In this document: positions 15,422-23,299 of the stretch, in pieces
Position numbering within the stretch: the stretch's first letter is position 1
How the letters are laid out: the number at the start of each line of letters is the position of its first letter
Assembly: GCF_003851045.1 (NCBI RefSeq)
Contig: NZ_BFBX01000016.1
Location: forward strand, 1,506-65,505
Source of the DNA: Paenibacillus sp. 598K
GTDB taxonomy: Bacteria > Bacillota > Bacilli > Paenibacillales > Paenibacillaceae
DNA: 64,000 nucleotides
Direction: 5' to 3'
Notes under the pieces: model-generated
The model's input: only the letters and a program-made list of their open reading frames with translations
Database searches by the model: none
Told to the model about the DNA's origin: nothing
Program-made: the position numbers and the translations under genes

Positions 15422-15610
15422 CTATTTGCGCTTATTCTCTTTTTTTAAGAACTCCAGATGAATGTCAAGCGCCGCGTTAGCCTCGGCGACATCGTCGTCA
15501 TCCATCTGCAGGAGGTCGCTATAGGTGATGCCCATGTCCGAGAGCAGCAAGCGCCAATAACCCCAGCGCTCGAGCGCCCGCCGCCGAGCCTCAGTCTTGC
15601 TGATCGGCAT
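15422..15610 (-). CDS. Small protein after tail chaperone (GT-like)
   Basis: 62 residues; its ATG lies 20 bases inside the preceding gene in another frame. In tailed phages this position holds the second tail-assembly chaperone, often made as a frameshift fusion. Reaching this frame from the upstream gene needs a +1 or -2 shift; I see no obvious slippery heptamer, so independent initiation at ATG 15610 is equally possible. Confidence 0.6.
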   Translation of the reverse strand: MPISKTEARRRALERWGYWRLLLSDMGITYSDLLQMDDDDVAEANAALDIHLEFLKKENKRK

Positions 15611-15884
15611 CGTCTTCCGGCTCGTCGTCCTGACCTGTGATGAAGGCGAACGCCTTGCCGACGATCTCGGTCATCTCGGCGTAGGAGTCGAAATCGTCCA
15701 GCCGCATCTTAGGCTCAACGACGACGTACTGCAGCATTTCCTCGGCCAGACGCTCGTCAGAGGGAATGCCGTGCTTATTCTTGATGCGGTCCGTGATTTT
15801 CGTTACGGCCCGTACCCCCGGATGCTGCAGCTTGTACTCCTTACCCGACTTGGTCACCACTGTTTTTTGCTTAAATACTCCCAT
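15591..15884 (-). CDS. Tail assembly chaperone (XkdN-like)
   Basis: 97 residues with the acidic C-terminus (DDEPEDDADQQD) and the KLQHPGVRAVTKITDRIK region seen in XkdN-type chaperones. It lies between the tail tube and tape measure genes, as expected. It probably coats the tape measure during tail assembly. Confidence 0.75.
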   Translation of the reverse strand: MGVFKQKTVVTKSGKEYKLQHPGVRAVTKITDRIKNKHGIPSDERLAEEMLQYVVVEPKMRLDDFDSYAEMTEIVGKAFAFITGQDDEPEDDADQQD

Positions 15885-15912
15885 GCTCTATCTCTCCTTT
15901 GAATGAATAATG

Positions 15913-15924
15913 CCAAGCGCTTGC
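15913..15924. repeat. Dispersed phage palindrome, copy B
   Basis: CCAAGCGCTTGC, one mismatch from the consensus, followed by GAATTT. It sits in the short gap between tail tube and chaperone genes, about 29 bases before the chaperone start. Confidence 0.6.
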
Positions 15925-15928
15925 GAAT

Positions 15929-16324
15929 TTAAGTCATGGAAATGTCGAGACATTGAAACTCATACGTGCGGTCGCCCGCCTCGCTGCCGTACTCACGATC
16001 GGAGGGTTTTTTGATATAAGCCTGCGTGACGGTCGTCGTCTCCTTGGGTGTGCCGGAGTAGACGACGGATATCGGGAACAATTCCTCGCTGTTGGCGAGA
16101 CGATCGAGAAAAGCGCATTGCGGGCTGGTCTGTTGCAGCGTAACGGTCACGGTGCCGAGCGGATTGTTAACCTTGCTGCGCACGACATCGCCCTGCGCGC
16201 CGACCGCCGTAGACCAGTTTTCTTCGTCTTTGGCGACGGTGACCAAGTCTTCGCCGTATCCCGTCAGATATGTGCCTTTAACAATCGTCGTGACGTCCTT
16301 CGGATCATACGTAGATACTGCCAA
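15929..16324 (-). CDS. Tail tube protein (DUF3277-like)
   Basis: 131 residues, beta-rich, with TYDPKDVTTIVKGTYLTGYG at the N-terminus and a GTVTVTLQQTSPQCAFLDRL segment. It matches the DUF3277 phage structural proteins that form the inner tube of small contractile tails. It directly follows the sheath gene. Confidence 0.85.
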   Translation of the reverse strand: MAVSTYDPKDVTTIVKGTYLTGYGEDLVTVAKDEENWSTAVGAQGDVVRSKVNNPLGTVTVTLQQTSPQCAFLDRLANSEELFPISVVYSGTPKETTTVTQAYIKKPSDREYGSEAGDRTYEFQCLDISMT

Positions 16325-16336
16325 TGCTCTCTCCTC

Positions 16337-17359
16337 CTATGCAAATTTGATGACGCCGCGAATCGCAGCGCTGTGGATCGCTCCGGCCAACACAAACTCA
16401 AACTGACCGTCTGGATAATTGCGAGCCGCGATCTCTGCCGGGTCGACCGCCGATCTCGGCGGGAATGTCGTGCTATACAGAGGGACGCCGTCCTCGCCGT
16501 CTGCAATCATGCCATTGATGTAGGCCCGCTGCAGTACTGTGCGGACGACGCTCTCCAGTTGCGCAATGCCGGTATTGTCATAGCTGATTTTGGTGTTGGT
16601 GTCCTGTGCCCGGTTAAACAGGTCCTGGATGCCAAACTTGATCGACTGGACGATATAATCCTGACTATGCACCAGGTCGATAAACTCCCCGCTTACCGCC
16701 CGGCCGTCGCTGGTGACGTTGACCCCGGCCTTGGTGACATAGGCGTTGCCGCCGAGCGCGTGTATCTCGTTAAGCTCGGTAGCGTCGAGGTCGAGCGGCG
16801 CAATGCCGAACAGCGTCCAGCCCTTCCACGTCGGCGAGCCGGGCGGCAGGCTACCGACTGCGCCGACCCACGCCGCATCAGGATAGTTGGTTACGGTCGG
16901 GTGATACAGGACCGCTGTCCTCTCGTACCCCTTGGCTTTAATTTCGGCAAGATCGGCCTTGCTGCTGGTTCGCGTGAGGTATTGCCGCGTCCGGTCTGCC
17001 TCGACGGCGTCGGCGATCAGGATCTGATCGGCGATTGTGGCCGTCGTGGCGATGAGGAAATGCCAATCCCGTTGCAGGAGCTGCGGGACATAGTCCGCCA
17101 GCGCCTCCGGGTCCGTCCCGGTCCGGCGGCAGGCAATCGCCACCTCAGCCGGTGCGTTACGCTGGCCGAACAGCGCTGCCGCCGCCTTATACTCCTCTGT
17201 CGCGGACGGGTAGTCCGTCCGAACCGCGTCCAGGTCGGCATAGTTTTTAAATGCCTGGCCTGCCGTGCTGGCCCCCAGAATCAGGGGCTTTCCGAAGCCG
17301 CCAAGGATCGGCGTCGGCCGCTGGACGGATATCGTTACCGTTACATCGCTAATGCTCAA
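16337..17359 (-). CDS. Tail sheath protein (DUF3383-like)
   Basis: 340 residues. The start (SISDVTVTISVQRPTPILGG) and the internal LVHSQDYIVQSIKFGIQDLF region are typical of DUF3383 sheath proteins. The presence of a sheath shows a contractile tail. It is shorter than T4-type sheaths, consistent with a minimal sheath. Confidence 0.87.
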   Translation of the reverse strand: MSISDVTVTISVQRPTPILGGFGKPLILGASTAGQAFKNYADLDAVRTDYPSATEEYKAAAALFGQRNAPAEVAIACRRTGTDPEALADYVPQLLQRDWHFLIATTATIADQILIADAVEADRTRQYLTRTSSKADLAEIKAKGYERTAVLYHPTVTNYPDAAWVGAVGSLPPGSPTWKGWTLFGIAPLDLDATELNEIHALGGNAYVTKAGVNVTSDGRAVSGEFIDLVHSQDYIVQSIKFGIQDLFNRAQDTNTKISYDNTGIAQLESVVRTVLQRAYINGMIADGEDGVPLYSTTFPPRSAVDPAEIAARNYPDGQFEFVLAGAIHSAAIRGVIKFA

Positions 17360-17361
17360 TG

Positions 17362-17853
17362 TTACTCACTCCTTTGTATTGGTGCTGTCTCGATCCAGCC
17401 GGATAAATCGGTGATGACGACATCCGTCGCGCGAAACTCGACGTCAAAGCCTTGCCGTCGCTCCCACTCTTCACCGAGATTAACGTCCCGGTTTTGGATG
17501 TCCCCGACATCGACGACAACGACGTCAAGCGCCCATTTCAGACGCTCCGCTCCTGTCGTATGAAACCAATCCCTCGCCTGCATGGCGTGGATCAGTGCGA
17601 CGTCGGTATCGTCAGCATAAGAATTGAACGAAAACGTGAAGGTCACCGCCTCCAAGCGATGGAGCTTGGCCTGCTGCTGCAGGAGGATCGGTTGGCCCCC
17701 AGACCCCCGGAAGCCTCCGGGGAAATGGTACGTGTAAAAATCGCCCTCCGGCACCGGCCCGCCGCCGTTCATCTGGATTACGAGCCGCCCTGTTTCCTGC
17801 TGCAACCCCTCGACAATCGCTAGGCGGATGGCCTCAAACGGGAGCATTGACAA
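17362..17853 (-). CDS. Neck/tail terminator protein
   Basis: 163 residues. The N-terminal IRLAIVEGLQQETGRLVIQM and the FTFSFNSYADDTDVALIHAM segment fit the LIC_12616-type neck terminator family that caps the tail tube. It lies just before the sheath gene. Confidence 0.68.
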   Translation of the reverse strand: MSMLPFEAIRLAIVEGLQQETGRLVIQMNGGGPVPEGDFYTYHFPGGFRGSGGQPILLQQQAKLHRLEAVTFTFSFNSYADDTDVALIHAMQARDWFHTTGAERLKWALDVVVVDVGDIQNRDVNLGEEWERRQGFDVEFRATDVVITDLSGWIETAPIQRSE

Positions 17854-18175
17854 CCACTCTCCTCAACAGGTACTGATTGACGTCGCTATACTCCCGCTCG
17901 GTAAGCTCTGCTACGGTGTACTGTACCCCCTGATGCTCGATCCGCTCGCCGCTGGCGTGCGTCGTGACCGTGTAGAGCATCCGGTCGGTGTCTGTGTAGT
18001 TGCCGCCCTCAGAGGCCCTCAGACGGGCGCTGACGGGCTGCACGACGCCGGAGAGGCGTAGACGCTCCGGCGGGCTTGGGACCCATTTGCCGCCCACATA
18101 CGCGCCGCCAGCGTCGCGCACCAGGGTATAGGGTCGGTTGTACTTGCGCAGTATGCCCGCGAACCTAAAACGCAT
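17834..18175 (-). CDS. Head-tail connector (stopper-like)
   Basis: 113 residues with a basic N-terminus (MRFRFAGILRKYNRPYTL) and a beta-rich body with VQPVSARLRASEGGNYTDTD. Size and position (between adaptor and terminator genes) suggest the neck stopper. No firm family assignment. Its 3' end overlaps the terminator gene by 20 bases. Confidence 0.55.
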   Translation of the reverse strand: MRFRFAGILRKYNRPYTLVRDAGGAYVGGKWVPSPPERLRLSGVVQPVSARLRASEGGNYTDTDRMLYTVTTHASGERIEHQGVQYTVAELTEREYSDVNQYLLRRVVVNAPV

Positions 18176-18177
18176 CG

Positions 18178-18651
18178 CTATCGACTCCTCGGCACGACAT
18201 CATAGGTCAGGCTGTCCCGCAGGTCTTGCTCTCGCTGGAGCAGTCGGCGGCCGATCTTACTGCGGGCGTAACGGGCGCTGAGTGGCGGATCGTTGATGCG
18301 GTCAAAGTTTTGTTGCATCTTGTCCAGGCCGACGCGGCCGACCTCGTCGAGCATGTCGCCGATCCGGCGTCTGCCCCGCGCGATCTCCGCGACGCCCGCC
18401 CGGACGAGCTTGCCGATCGGCACCTGACCTTTCTTCCGCCCGGTCAGGACAAATGACCGTGCCGGAATAGACATTTTGACGCTGCCGTACTCATGTACGC
18501 CAGCGATTAGCGCCAGCTCGGCGTCGCCCTGGACGCCGATGATAACCTTTTGCTGGGTCAGCGGCCGCAGCCGGGCGGCCAGCTTGCTCAGGTTGTCCGC
18601 GCCGGTGACCTGCACCCCGGCGCGGCGCGCTCTGGACTTGGTACTTGCCAT
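18178..18651 (-). CDS. Neck protein, HK97 gp10-like
   Basis: 157 residues. The pattern IAGVHEYGSVKMSIPARSFV is the HEyG....iPaRpF signature of the HK97-gp10/minor tail family, involved in head-tail joining or tail completion. Strongly basic overall. Confidence 0.75.
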   Translation of the reverse strand: MASTKSRARRAGVQVTGADNLSKLAARLRPLTQQKVIIGVQGDAELALIAGVHEYGSVKMSIPARSFVLTGRKKGQVPIGKLVRAGVAEIARGRRRIGDMLDEVGRVGLDKMQQNFDRINDPPLSARYARSKIGRRLLQREQDLRDSLTYDVVPRSR

Positions 18652-18660
18652 CGGATCACC

Positions 18661-19200
18661 TCACAGACGCAGCAGGGCAGCGACAGCGACCGGCATTTCT
18701 CCGGCCGTCGCCTCCCTGAGCTGCTGATTTAGCGCATCGTCCGGCAAGCCACGCCATGCCAGCTCGTCGAGCAGCCGTTGCACGTAGAGGATGCACGCCA
18801 TTTCCACATGCCGAGGCAGCGTCATATGCTCGTTGTCGTCGCTGGGCAGGACGTATCCGGCTGTATAGTTGACCTGGACGGTCTTTTCGGCGTCCGGCCA
18901 CGAAGATTCGTGGACGAGGACGCCTGACGTGGCATCAATCGTGTAATCGGCCTCGTCGACCAGCTTCCCGCCGATCTTGACCCGAGCCGAGTGAATCGGT
19001 GTATGTTGAAGCTGCAAATAGGGCGCATCCGGCCCCTCGACCCTCACCTGATGCGGGGTAAGTGAGAGTGTAGCGCCAAAATGACGTTCAAAAGCAGCAG
19101 ATACGGCGGCAATTGCCGCCGCCAGCGCCTTCGTTTCTTCATGGTCTTCTTCCCTCCTCGTCGCCCGGCGAACCCTGGCGACGGTTGTAAGCATGGTCAT
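18661..19200 (-). CDS. Head-tail connector, gp6-like (copy 1)
   Basis: 179 residues, alpha-helical N-terminus (LAAAIAAVSAAFERHFGATL) then a YLQLQHTPIHSARV strand region and VNYTAGYVLPSDD. It matches gp6-like adaptor proteins that bind under the portal. The downstream-to-upstream neighbour at 19210-19758 shares the same sequence landmarks, so the two are paralogues. Confidence 0.75.
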   Translation of the reverse strand: MTMLTTVARVRRATRREEDHEETKALAAAIAAVSAAFERHFGATLSLTPHQVRVEGPDAPYLQLQHTPIHSARVKIGGKLVDEADYTIDATSGVLVHESSWPDAEKTVQVNYTAGYVLPSDDNEHMTLPRHVEMACILYVQRLLDELAWRGLPDDALNQQLREATAGEMPVAVAALLRL

Positions 19201-19209
19201 TTTCTCACC

Positions 19210-19758
19210 TCATATTTCCGGCCGCACATGGGGCGCCAGCATGGCTTTGACCGCTGACGGCATGTCTGCTTCGGCCGCGCTATAGCTCACAGATATGTCA
19301 CCGACCCGCTCCGACGCAACGCCATGCTCGCGCTGCAGATGCTTGATCATCAGCACACAGGCATATTCGAGCGTCGCGGGTAGGGTCGTGACGTTATCTT
19401 CCGTCTCCTGGCTGGGCAGTACATAGCCCGCCGTGTAGGTGACGGCATAATCTCGGATGCCGCCCGGCCAGCCGCAACGGCTGAACAGGATGCCGTCGGC
19501 CAGGATGGACACATCTTCGACCGGATGCTCAAAGTCTCGGCCAATGACGACGCTGTGTATCGGGTAGTTAGGCAACTGCAAATACGGGCCGCGCATGCCG
19601 CTGGCCCGGTCGCTATGCTCAGCCATACCAAACTTCCGGCGACAGTATTCCTCGATCGCCGTGGAGGCTACGGCGATCAGCATCGTCAATTCCTCGTCCG
19701 GCATGGCCTCGCTGGGGTCGACGCCCATGCGCCGCGCCCGTTCGATGGTTGTCAGCAT
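19210..19758 (-). CDS. Head-tail connector, gp6-like (copy 2)
   Basis: 182 residues beginning MLTTIERARRMG, like copy 1. It shares PYLQLPNYPIHSVVIG and VTYTAGYVLPSQE with the neighbouring adaptor. Both have an N-terminal helical pair and C-terminal helices. Only one adaptor is usual, so this may be an ancient tandem duplication. Confidence 0.75.
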   Translation of the reverse strand: MLTTIERARRMGVDPSEAMPDEELTMLIAVASTAIEEYCRRKFGMAEHSDRASGMRGPYLQLPNYPIHSVVIGRDFEHPVEDVSILADGILFSRCGWPGGIRDYAVTYTAGYVLPSQETEDNVTTLPATLEYACVLMIKHLQREHGVASERVGDISVSYSAAEADMPSAVKAMLAPHVRPEI

Positions 19759-19773
19759 TGGCGCGCCCCCTGT

Positions 19774-20055
19774 CTACTCCGAGCTTTCAGCGTTGAGCTT
19801 CGCCAGCGCTTCAAGGGCCGCTTCCTTGCCCTTGACCTTCTCCCCATTTGGCAGCTCGTAGACGCCCTTTCCGACCTGTTTCAGTTCCTCGGCAGGATCT
19901 TCGGGCGCTTTGCTTTCGACAGGTTCGTCTGCTAGATACCCCTTCTCCTGCAATTCTTCGATCCGCTCGGCATCTTCCCCGGTGTACACACTTCCGACCG
20001 GGTATCGCTTGCCGGTATTTTTGTCGCGAAATACCTTTGTCACTTCGTACTGCAT
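19774..20055 (-). CDS. Small head-region protein
   Basis: 93 residues; the N-terminus (YEVTKVFRDKNTGKRYPVGS) is a small beta fold, followed by an acidic linker and a short VYELPNGEKVKGKEAALEAL domain. Similar small proteins follow the capsid gene in many Gram-positive phages. Function unknown, possibly head decoration or completion. Confidence 0.6.
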   Translation of the reverse strand: MQYEVTKVFRDKNTGKRYPVGSVYTGEDAERIEELQEKGYLADEPVESKAPEDPAEELKQVGKGVYELPNGEKVKGKEAALEALAKLNAESSE

Positions 20056-20096
20056 GATATCCTCCTCCGGCCGATCGAATCGGTCGTCATTTTGGT

Positions 20097-21296
20097 CTAT
20101 ACCGTGTCGGAAATATCCAGTTCACCATATACAGCAGCCGCAGCGTCCCACGTTTTGATATCGTCACGCATCAGCGCGCGCAGCTCCGTCGTGTCGCGTC
20201 TCCAAGCGTCGCCGCCTTCGGTCGTAGATGCCAGTTCGAAGAACTTGCGGCTGAACATCGCAATCAATTGCTTAAGATTGCCTACCACCATAGGAGCTTT
20301 AGCGTTAACCGTGTCAGATGGCAGGAATCGGTTCGAAGCCACCTCGATACGGCGGCCCTTGAAGACGTATTTACCTGGCGCGGTGATATCCGGCTGCAGC
20401 AGCGGCCGTCCTTGCGTGTCTACCAACTGATCAAGCCAGTTGTAACCGTCTTGGTTGGTCAAAATGACCGCTTGCTGACTAATCATCGGGTCCAAACCGA
20501 CGTTCAGCGCGTGTTTAATATCGCCAAACGATCCCCATTGCTGTTTCGGCAGCGTCTGCAGTTGGTTGATGATCATCGTGTTTTTGGTCACGACGGCCTT
20601 GCGACCGAGCCAATCGATGATATGGGCCAACAGGTTTTGATCCGTATCGGCCAGCAACTCGTTTGTAATCGGCAGAATGCCGCCGCGTTTGCGGACTTTA
20701 TAATCAATGTTGCTGAATTTCGGGTTATCACTCTCGGGAATCGCGCCGTACTCCTCAATCACTGGAAATGGGATCATAGTCTGGTCGCTCTCCATGACAC
20801 GCGAACCGGACAATGCGCTGACTGTAATGACATTGACCAGCTCCGACAGATCATTGAGTGTGCGCATAAACGTGTGAATACGCGTCTGAATGTCTTTGGG
20901 GACAATCAGTGTAGAATTCCCCTCCGGAATGGCCGGACTCGTTTCACCCTCATTCATCACGGCGCGACGCTGGTATTCCTTGACGATGCTGCGCATGTCG
21001 GCCGTCACACCTTGTCGACGCAAGCCACGCAAGAAGATGCCGGTGTACTCCTGTTCCAGTTGCGCCTCTTCGCGTGTTTCCAGGCTATCGAACTGACCAC
21101 CTGCAGGCGTGCCACCGTCCAAACCGTCGCGTTCCTCGTTCTCCAGCTCCTGCAGCACCTTGACTTGTGCCTGTAAAGATCGGACCTCGTTCATCAATTC
21201 GTCGGCTTCCTTCGCGTTATCCTGCGCTATGAAGGTCCGCACTTCCGTTTTCCGTTGCTCCAGCTTAGCCAGCAGCGCACGCAATTCTTTCGACAC
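20097..21296 (-). CDS. Major capsid protein, HK97 fold
   Basis: 399 residues. The N-terminal about 110 residues form a charged coiled coil (the scaffolding delta domain, normally removed by the protease). Then come MNEGETSPAIPEGNSTLIVP, a typical HK97 N-arm, and the IPFPVIEEYGAIPESDNPKF region. The gene follows the protease gene, as in HK97-type phages. Confidence 0.92.
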   Translation of the reverse strand: MSKELRALLAKLEQRKTEVRTFIAQDNAKEADELMNEVRSLQAQVKVLQELENEERDGLDGGTPAGGQFDSLETREEAQLEQEYTGIFLRGLRRQGVTADMRSIVKEYQRRAVMNEGETSPAIPEGNSTLIVPKDIQTRIHTFMRTLNDLSELVNVITVSALSGSRVMESDQTMIPFPVIEEYGAIPESDNPKFSNIDYKVRKRGGILPITNELLADTDQNLLAHIIDWLGRKAVVTKNTMIINQLQTLPKQQWGSFGDIKHALNVGLDPMISQQAVILTNQDGYNWLDQLVDTQGRPLLQPDITAPGKYVFKGRRIEVASNRFLPSDTVNAKAPMVVGNLKQLIAMFSRKFFELASTTEGGDAWRRDTTELRALMRDDIKTWDAAAAVYGELDISDTV

Positions 21297-21328
21297 TGTT
21301 CATCACCTCTTAAATTATTTGGAACAAA

Positions 21329-21352
21329 AAAGAGCCGATTAGATCAGCTCCA
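21329..21352 (-). terminator. Attenuator-like hairpin between protease and capsid genes
   Basis: Minus strand GAGCTGAT-CTA-ATCGGCTC followed by TTTTTTG. The stem contains the protease stop codon. It could adjust the ratio of protease to capsid transcripts. Confidence 0.6.
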
Positions 21353-21926
21353 GCTCCATCAAAAGCATCTTTTTCTTATGTTCGTTCAATGACCGCTGCT
21401 CGGCATCCCGGTATTCTTCTAGCGATCGGACGGAAACCTCATTTTCAGGGTAGGCGGCAAATGGCGTCGGCGAGATTTCGGGCAGTGTCGCGTTAAGGAC
21501 GGTCCGCCGATACAGCGTCTTGCCGTCCCGCTCGATCTTCGACCAGCGGTCGCCGTTTGTTCGGACGTTAAATCCGAATGAGACGCCGTCGACGTCGCCA
21601 CGCTGGATCGACTCGTGAGCATCGTTGCCCCAACTGTTGTTGGGTAAATCAAGTTCGAATCGCAATTCGGTCGGCCCGTCAAAGATGCGCAGCGTCCCTG
21701 ACCTCGTATTGCCGAGAATCTGGTCGGTACGATGGCACCACAGCGACACGGTCGGATCAGATCGCAGGAACTCGGCGAATGCGCCGGGGGCGATCACCTC
21801 GACAAACTCGTCACCGTACCAATCCCGCATGACATGTGATTCGGAGTCGTATTTAATCGCACCGTTAAGCGTCCTCTTGCTCGTCTCCCCCTCGACCGTC
21901 TCCCGGATTTCCAGGTTCACGGCCAT
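21339..21926 (-). CDS. Prohead protease, HK97 family (U35-type)
   Basis: 195 residues from ATG 21926; a longer frame to 21989 lies within the portal gene. The AIKYDSESHVMRDWYGDEFV segment, VSLWCHRTDQILGNTRSGTL with the catalytic His, and VDGVSFGFNV carrying the Ser are the family signature. It matures the capsid by cutting the delta domain. The start overlaps the end of the portal gene. Confidence 0.9.
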   Translation of the reverse strand: MAVNLEIRETVEGETSKRTLNGAIKYDSESHVMRDWYGDEFVEVIAPGAFAEFLRSDPTVSLWCHRTDQILGNTRSGTLRIFDGPTELRFELDLPNNSWGNDAHESIQRGDVDGVSFGFNVRTNGDRWSKIERDGKTLYRRTVLNATLPEISPTPFAAYPENEVSVRSLEEYRDAEQRSLNEHKKKMLLMELELI

Positions 21927-23274
21927 CGTCCGTTTCTCCGGCCCCTTCTTCGATGTCTTCTGGTTCAGGTTCTGGCTCAGGTTGTTCACCCCCTTTCATA
22001 TATTGCTGGCCCGCCATCTCCAGCGGGATAAAGTTACCGTTAGCATACAGGCGGTCACCGCCTGCTGCTGGCTCCCTATCCTCCATCGCTCGCGCTTCAT
22101 TGGGCAGCAAAAAGCCGCCCTGGACGCCGATACGGTAGGATTCGTAGCGCGTTTTCAGGTCGGCCCGCAGGATGGAGTCGATGTTGAACTTGACGTAAAA
22201 CCCAGCTTCTAGCTCGTCCTCCAAAAAGAGCTTGTACGACAGCTCTTGCTCGTAGGTCGTCAAGATCGGCTGGAGCGTGTCCGTATAAAAAGCGAGCTGC
22301 TGCTGCTCTACATTGGTATAGCTTGCCTTACCTAGATCGTTGAGCTGATGGAGCTTGACCCCGAACCCGTTGGCGATCTGCCTTATCGTCAGTTCCGTGT
22401 TCTGGAGAAACTGAGCGTCAGCCATGCTGATGGATATCGGCATGTATTGATAGCCCATCGGCATCAACGCTATGCGATGACTGTTTTTCAAACCGGAGGT
22501 CATGTCTTCAAACTCTTCGCGGAACACGGCTTTCGCGGGGCCGTCCAGCTTGCCAGTGTATTGCACAAGACCTTTGGCTTGCAGACCTTGCTTGAAAAAG
22601 TTGTTGACAAACTTATTCGCCGATGCCGCATTCTCGATGCTCGTTTTAAGCATATCGATCGTCCGAACGCCGATCAGACCATCAAGCGTTACCGATCCTT
22701 TGAAATGCAGCACTTCCTCGGGCAGTAGCTTCCTCTTCTCGCCGTTCCCGACGTCCACCTCGTACCATACCCGCGTTTTGCTGGATATGATACGACGTGT
22801 GAGATCAGGCAAAATGCCCGCGTCATCGATAATCACCCGCACCTTAGCCGAATCCATTGGCCATAGCCCAATGACCCGGCCTGTCCGGGGGTCGACCTCA
22901 ATGCTTGCATACGCGTTACCCATCGCCCGGTGTGCCTCTATTGCTTTCCAGAAATCCGCAGCTGTCATGTATGGATTGGGGCGGAGCCGGAGCAGACGCT
23001 GCAAATAGTGCCGGGCCGACTTGATGATACCCGTCTCGCTCTCTTGGTGTGTCTTAAGCGGTAGTTTAGAGACGTTATCCGACAAAATCTTGATGCAGGC
23101 GAATACAGTATCAACTTTCAGAGCTTTCCAGCCCTTGACGTCGACCTCTCCCGCTCCTTCGCCAAGTCCAAGCCACTCCAGCAGTTTGCGGTCTGCCAAA
23201 CTAACCTCCACGCTGCGCGTCTCCGGCCCGCCGAAAGCCATGTTAATCATGCGGGTGATAAGATTAGGCTTCAC
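21865..23274 (-). CDS. Phage portal protein (HK97 type)
   Basis: 469 residues from GTG 23274, preferred because AAAGGAGGGGG lies just upstream; TTG 23295 would sit before that site. Features include HLYLQRLL...PNPYMTAADFW-like sequence near 85, the stem region AKGLVQYTGKLDGPAKAVFR and QIANGFGVKLHQLNDLGKAS near 305-325. The C-terminal 45 residues are glutamate- and glycine-rich and likely disordered. The portal forms the dodecameric DNA channel. Confidence 0.92.
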   Translation of the reverse strand: MKPNLITRMINMAFGGPETRSVEVSLADRKLLEWLGLGEGAGEVDVKGWKALKVDTVFACIKILSDNVSKLPLKTHQESETGIIKSARHYLQRLLRLRPNPYMTAADFWKAIEAHRAMGNAYASIEVDPRTGRVIGLWPMDSAKVRVIIDDAGILPDLTRRIISSKTRVWYEVDVGNGEKRKLLPEEVLHFKGSVTLDGLIGVRTIDMLKTSIENAASANKFVNNFFKQGLQAKGLVQYTGKLDGPAKAVFREEFEDMTSGLKNSHRIALMPMGYQYMPISISMADAQFLQNTELTIRQIANGFGVKLHQLNDLGKASYTNVEQQQLAFYTDTLQPILTTYEQELSYKLFLEDELEAGFYVKFNIDSILRADLKTRYESYRIGVQGGFLLPNEARAMEDREPAAGGDRLYANGNFIPLEMAGQQYMKGGEQPEPEPEPEDIEEGAGETDDGREPGNPGDGRGGDEQEDA

Positions 23275-23299
23275 ACTCGCACCCCCTCCTTTCAAGCAA

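Noticed and set aside
15953..17563. Long rightward open frame of 536 codons opposite sheath and tube genes
   Set aside because: Composition is arginine- and alanine-rich without domain features, it lies fully antisense to well supported tail genes, and GC-rich shadow frames are common here.
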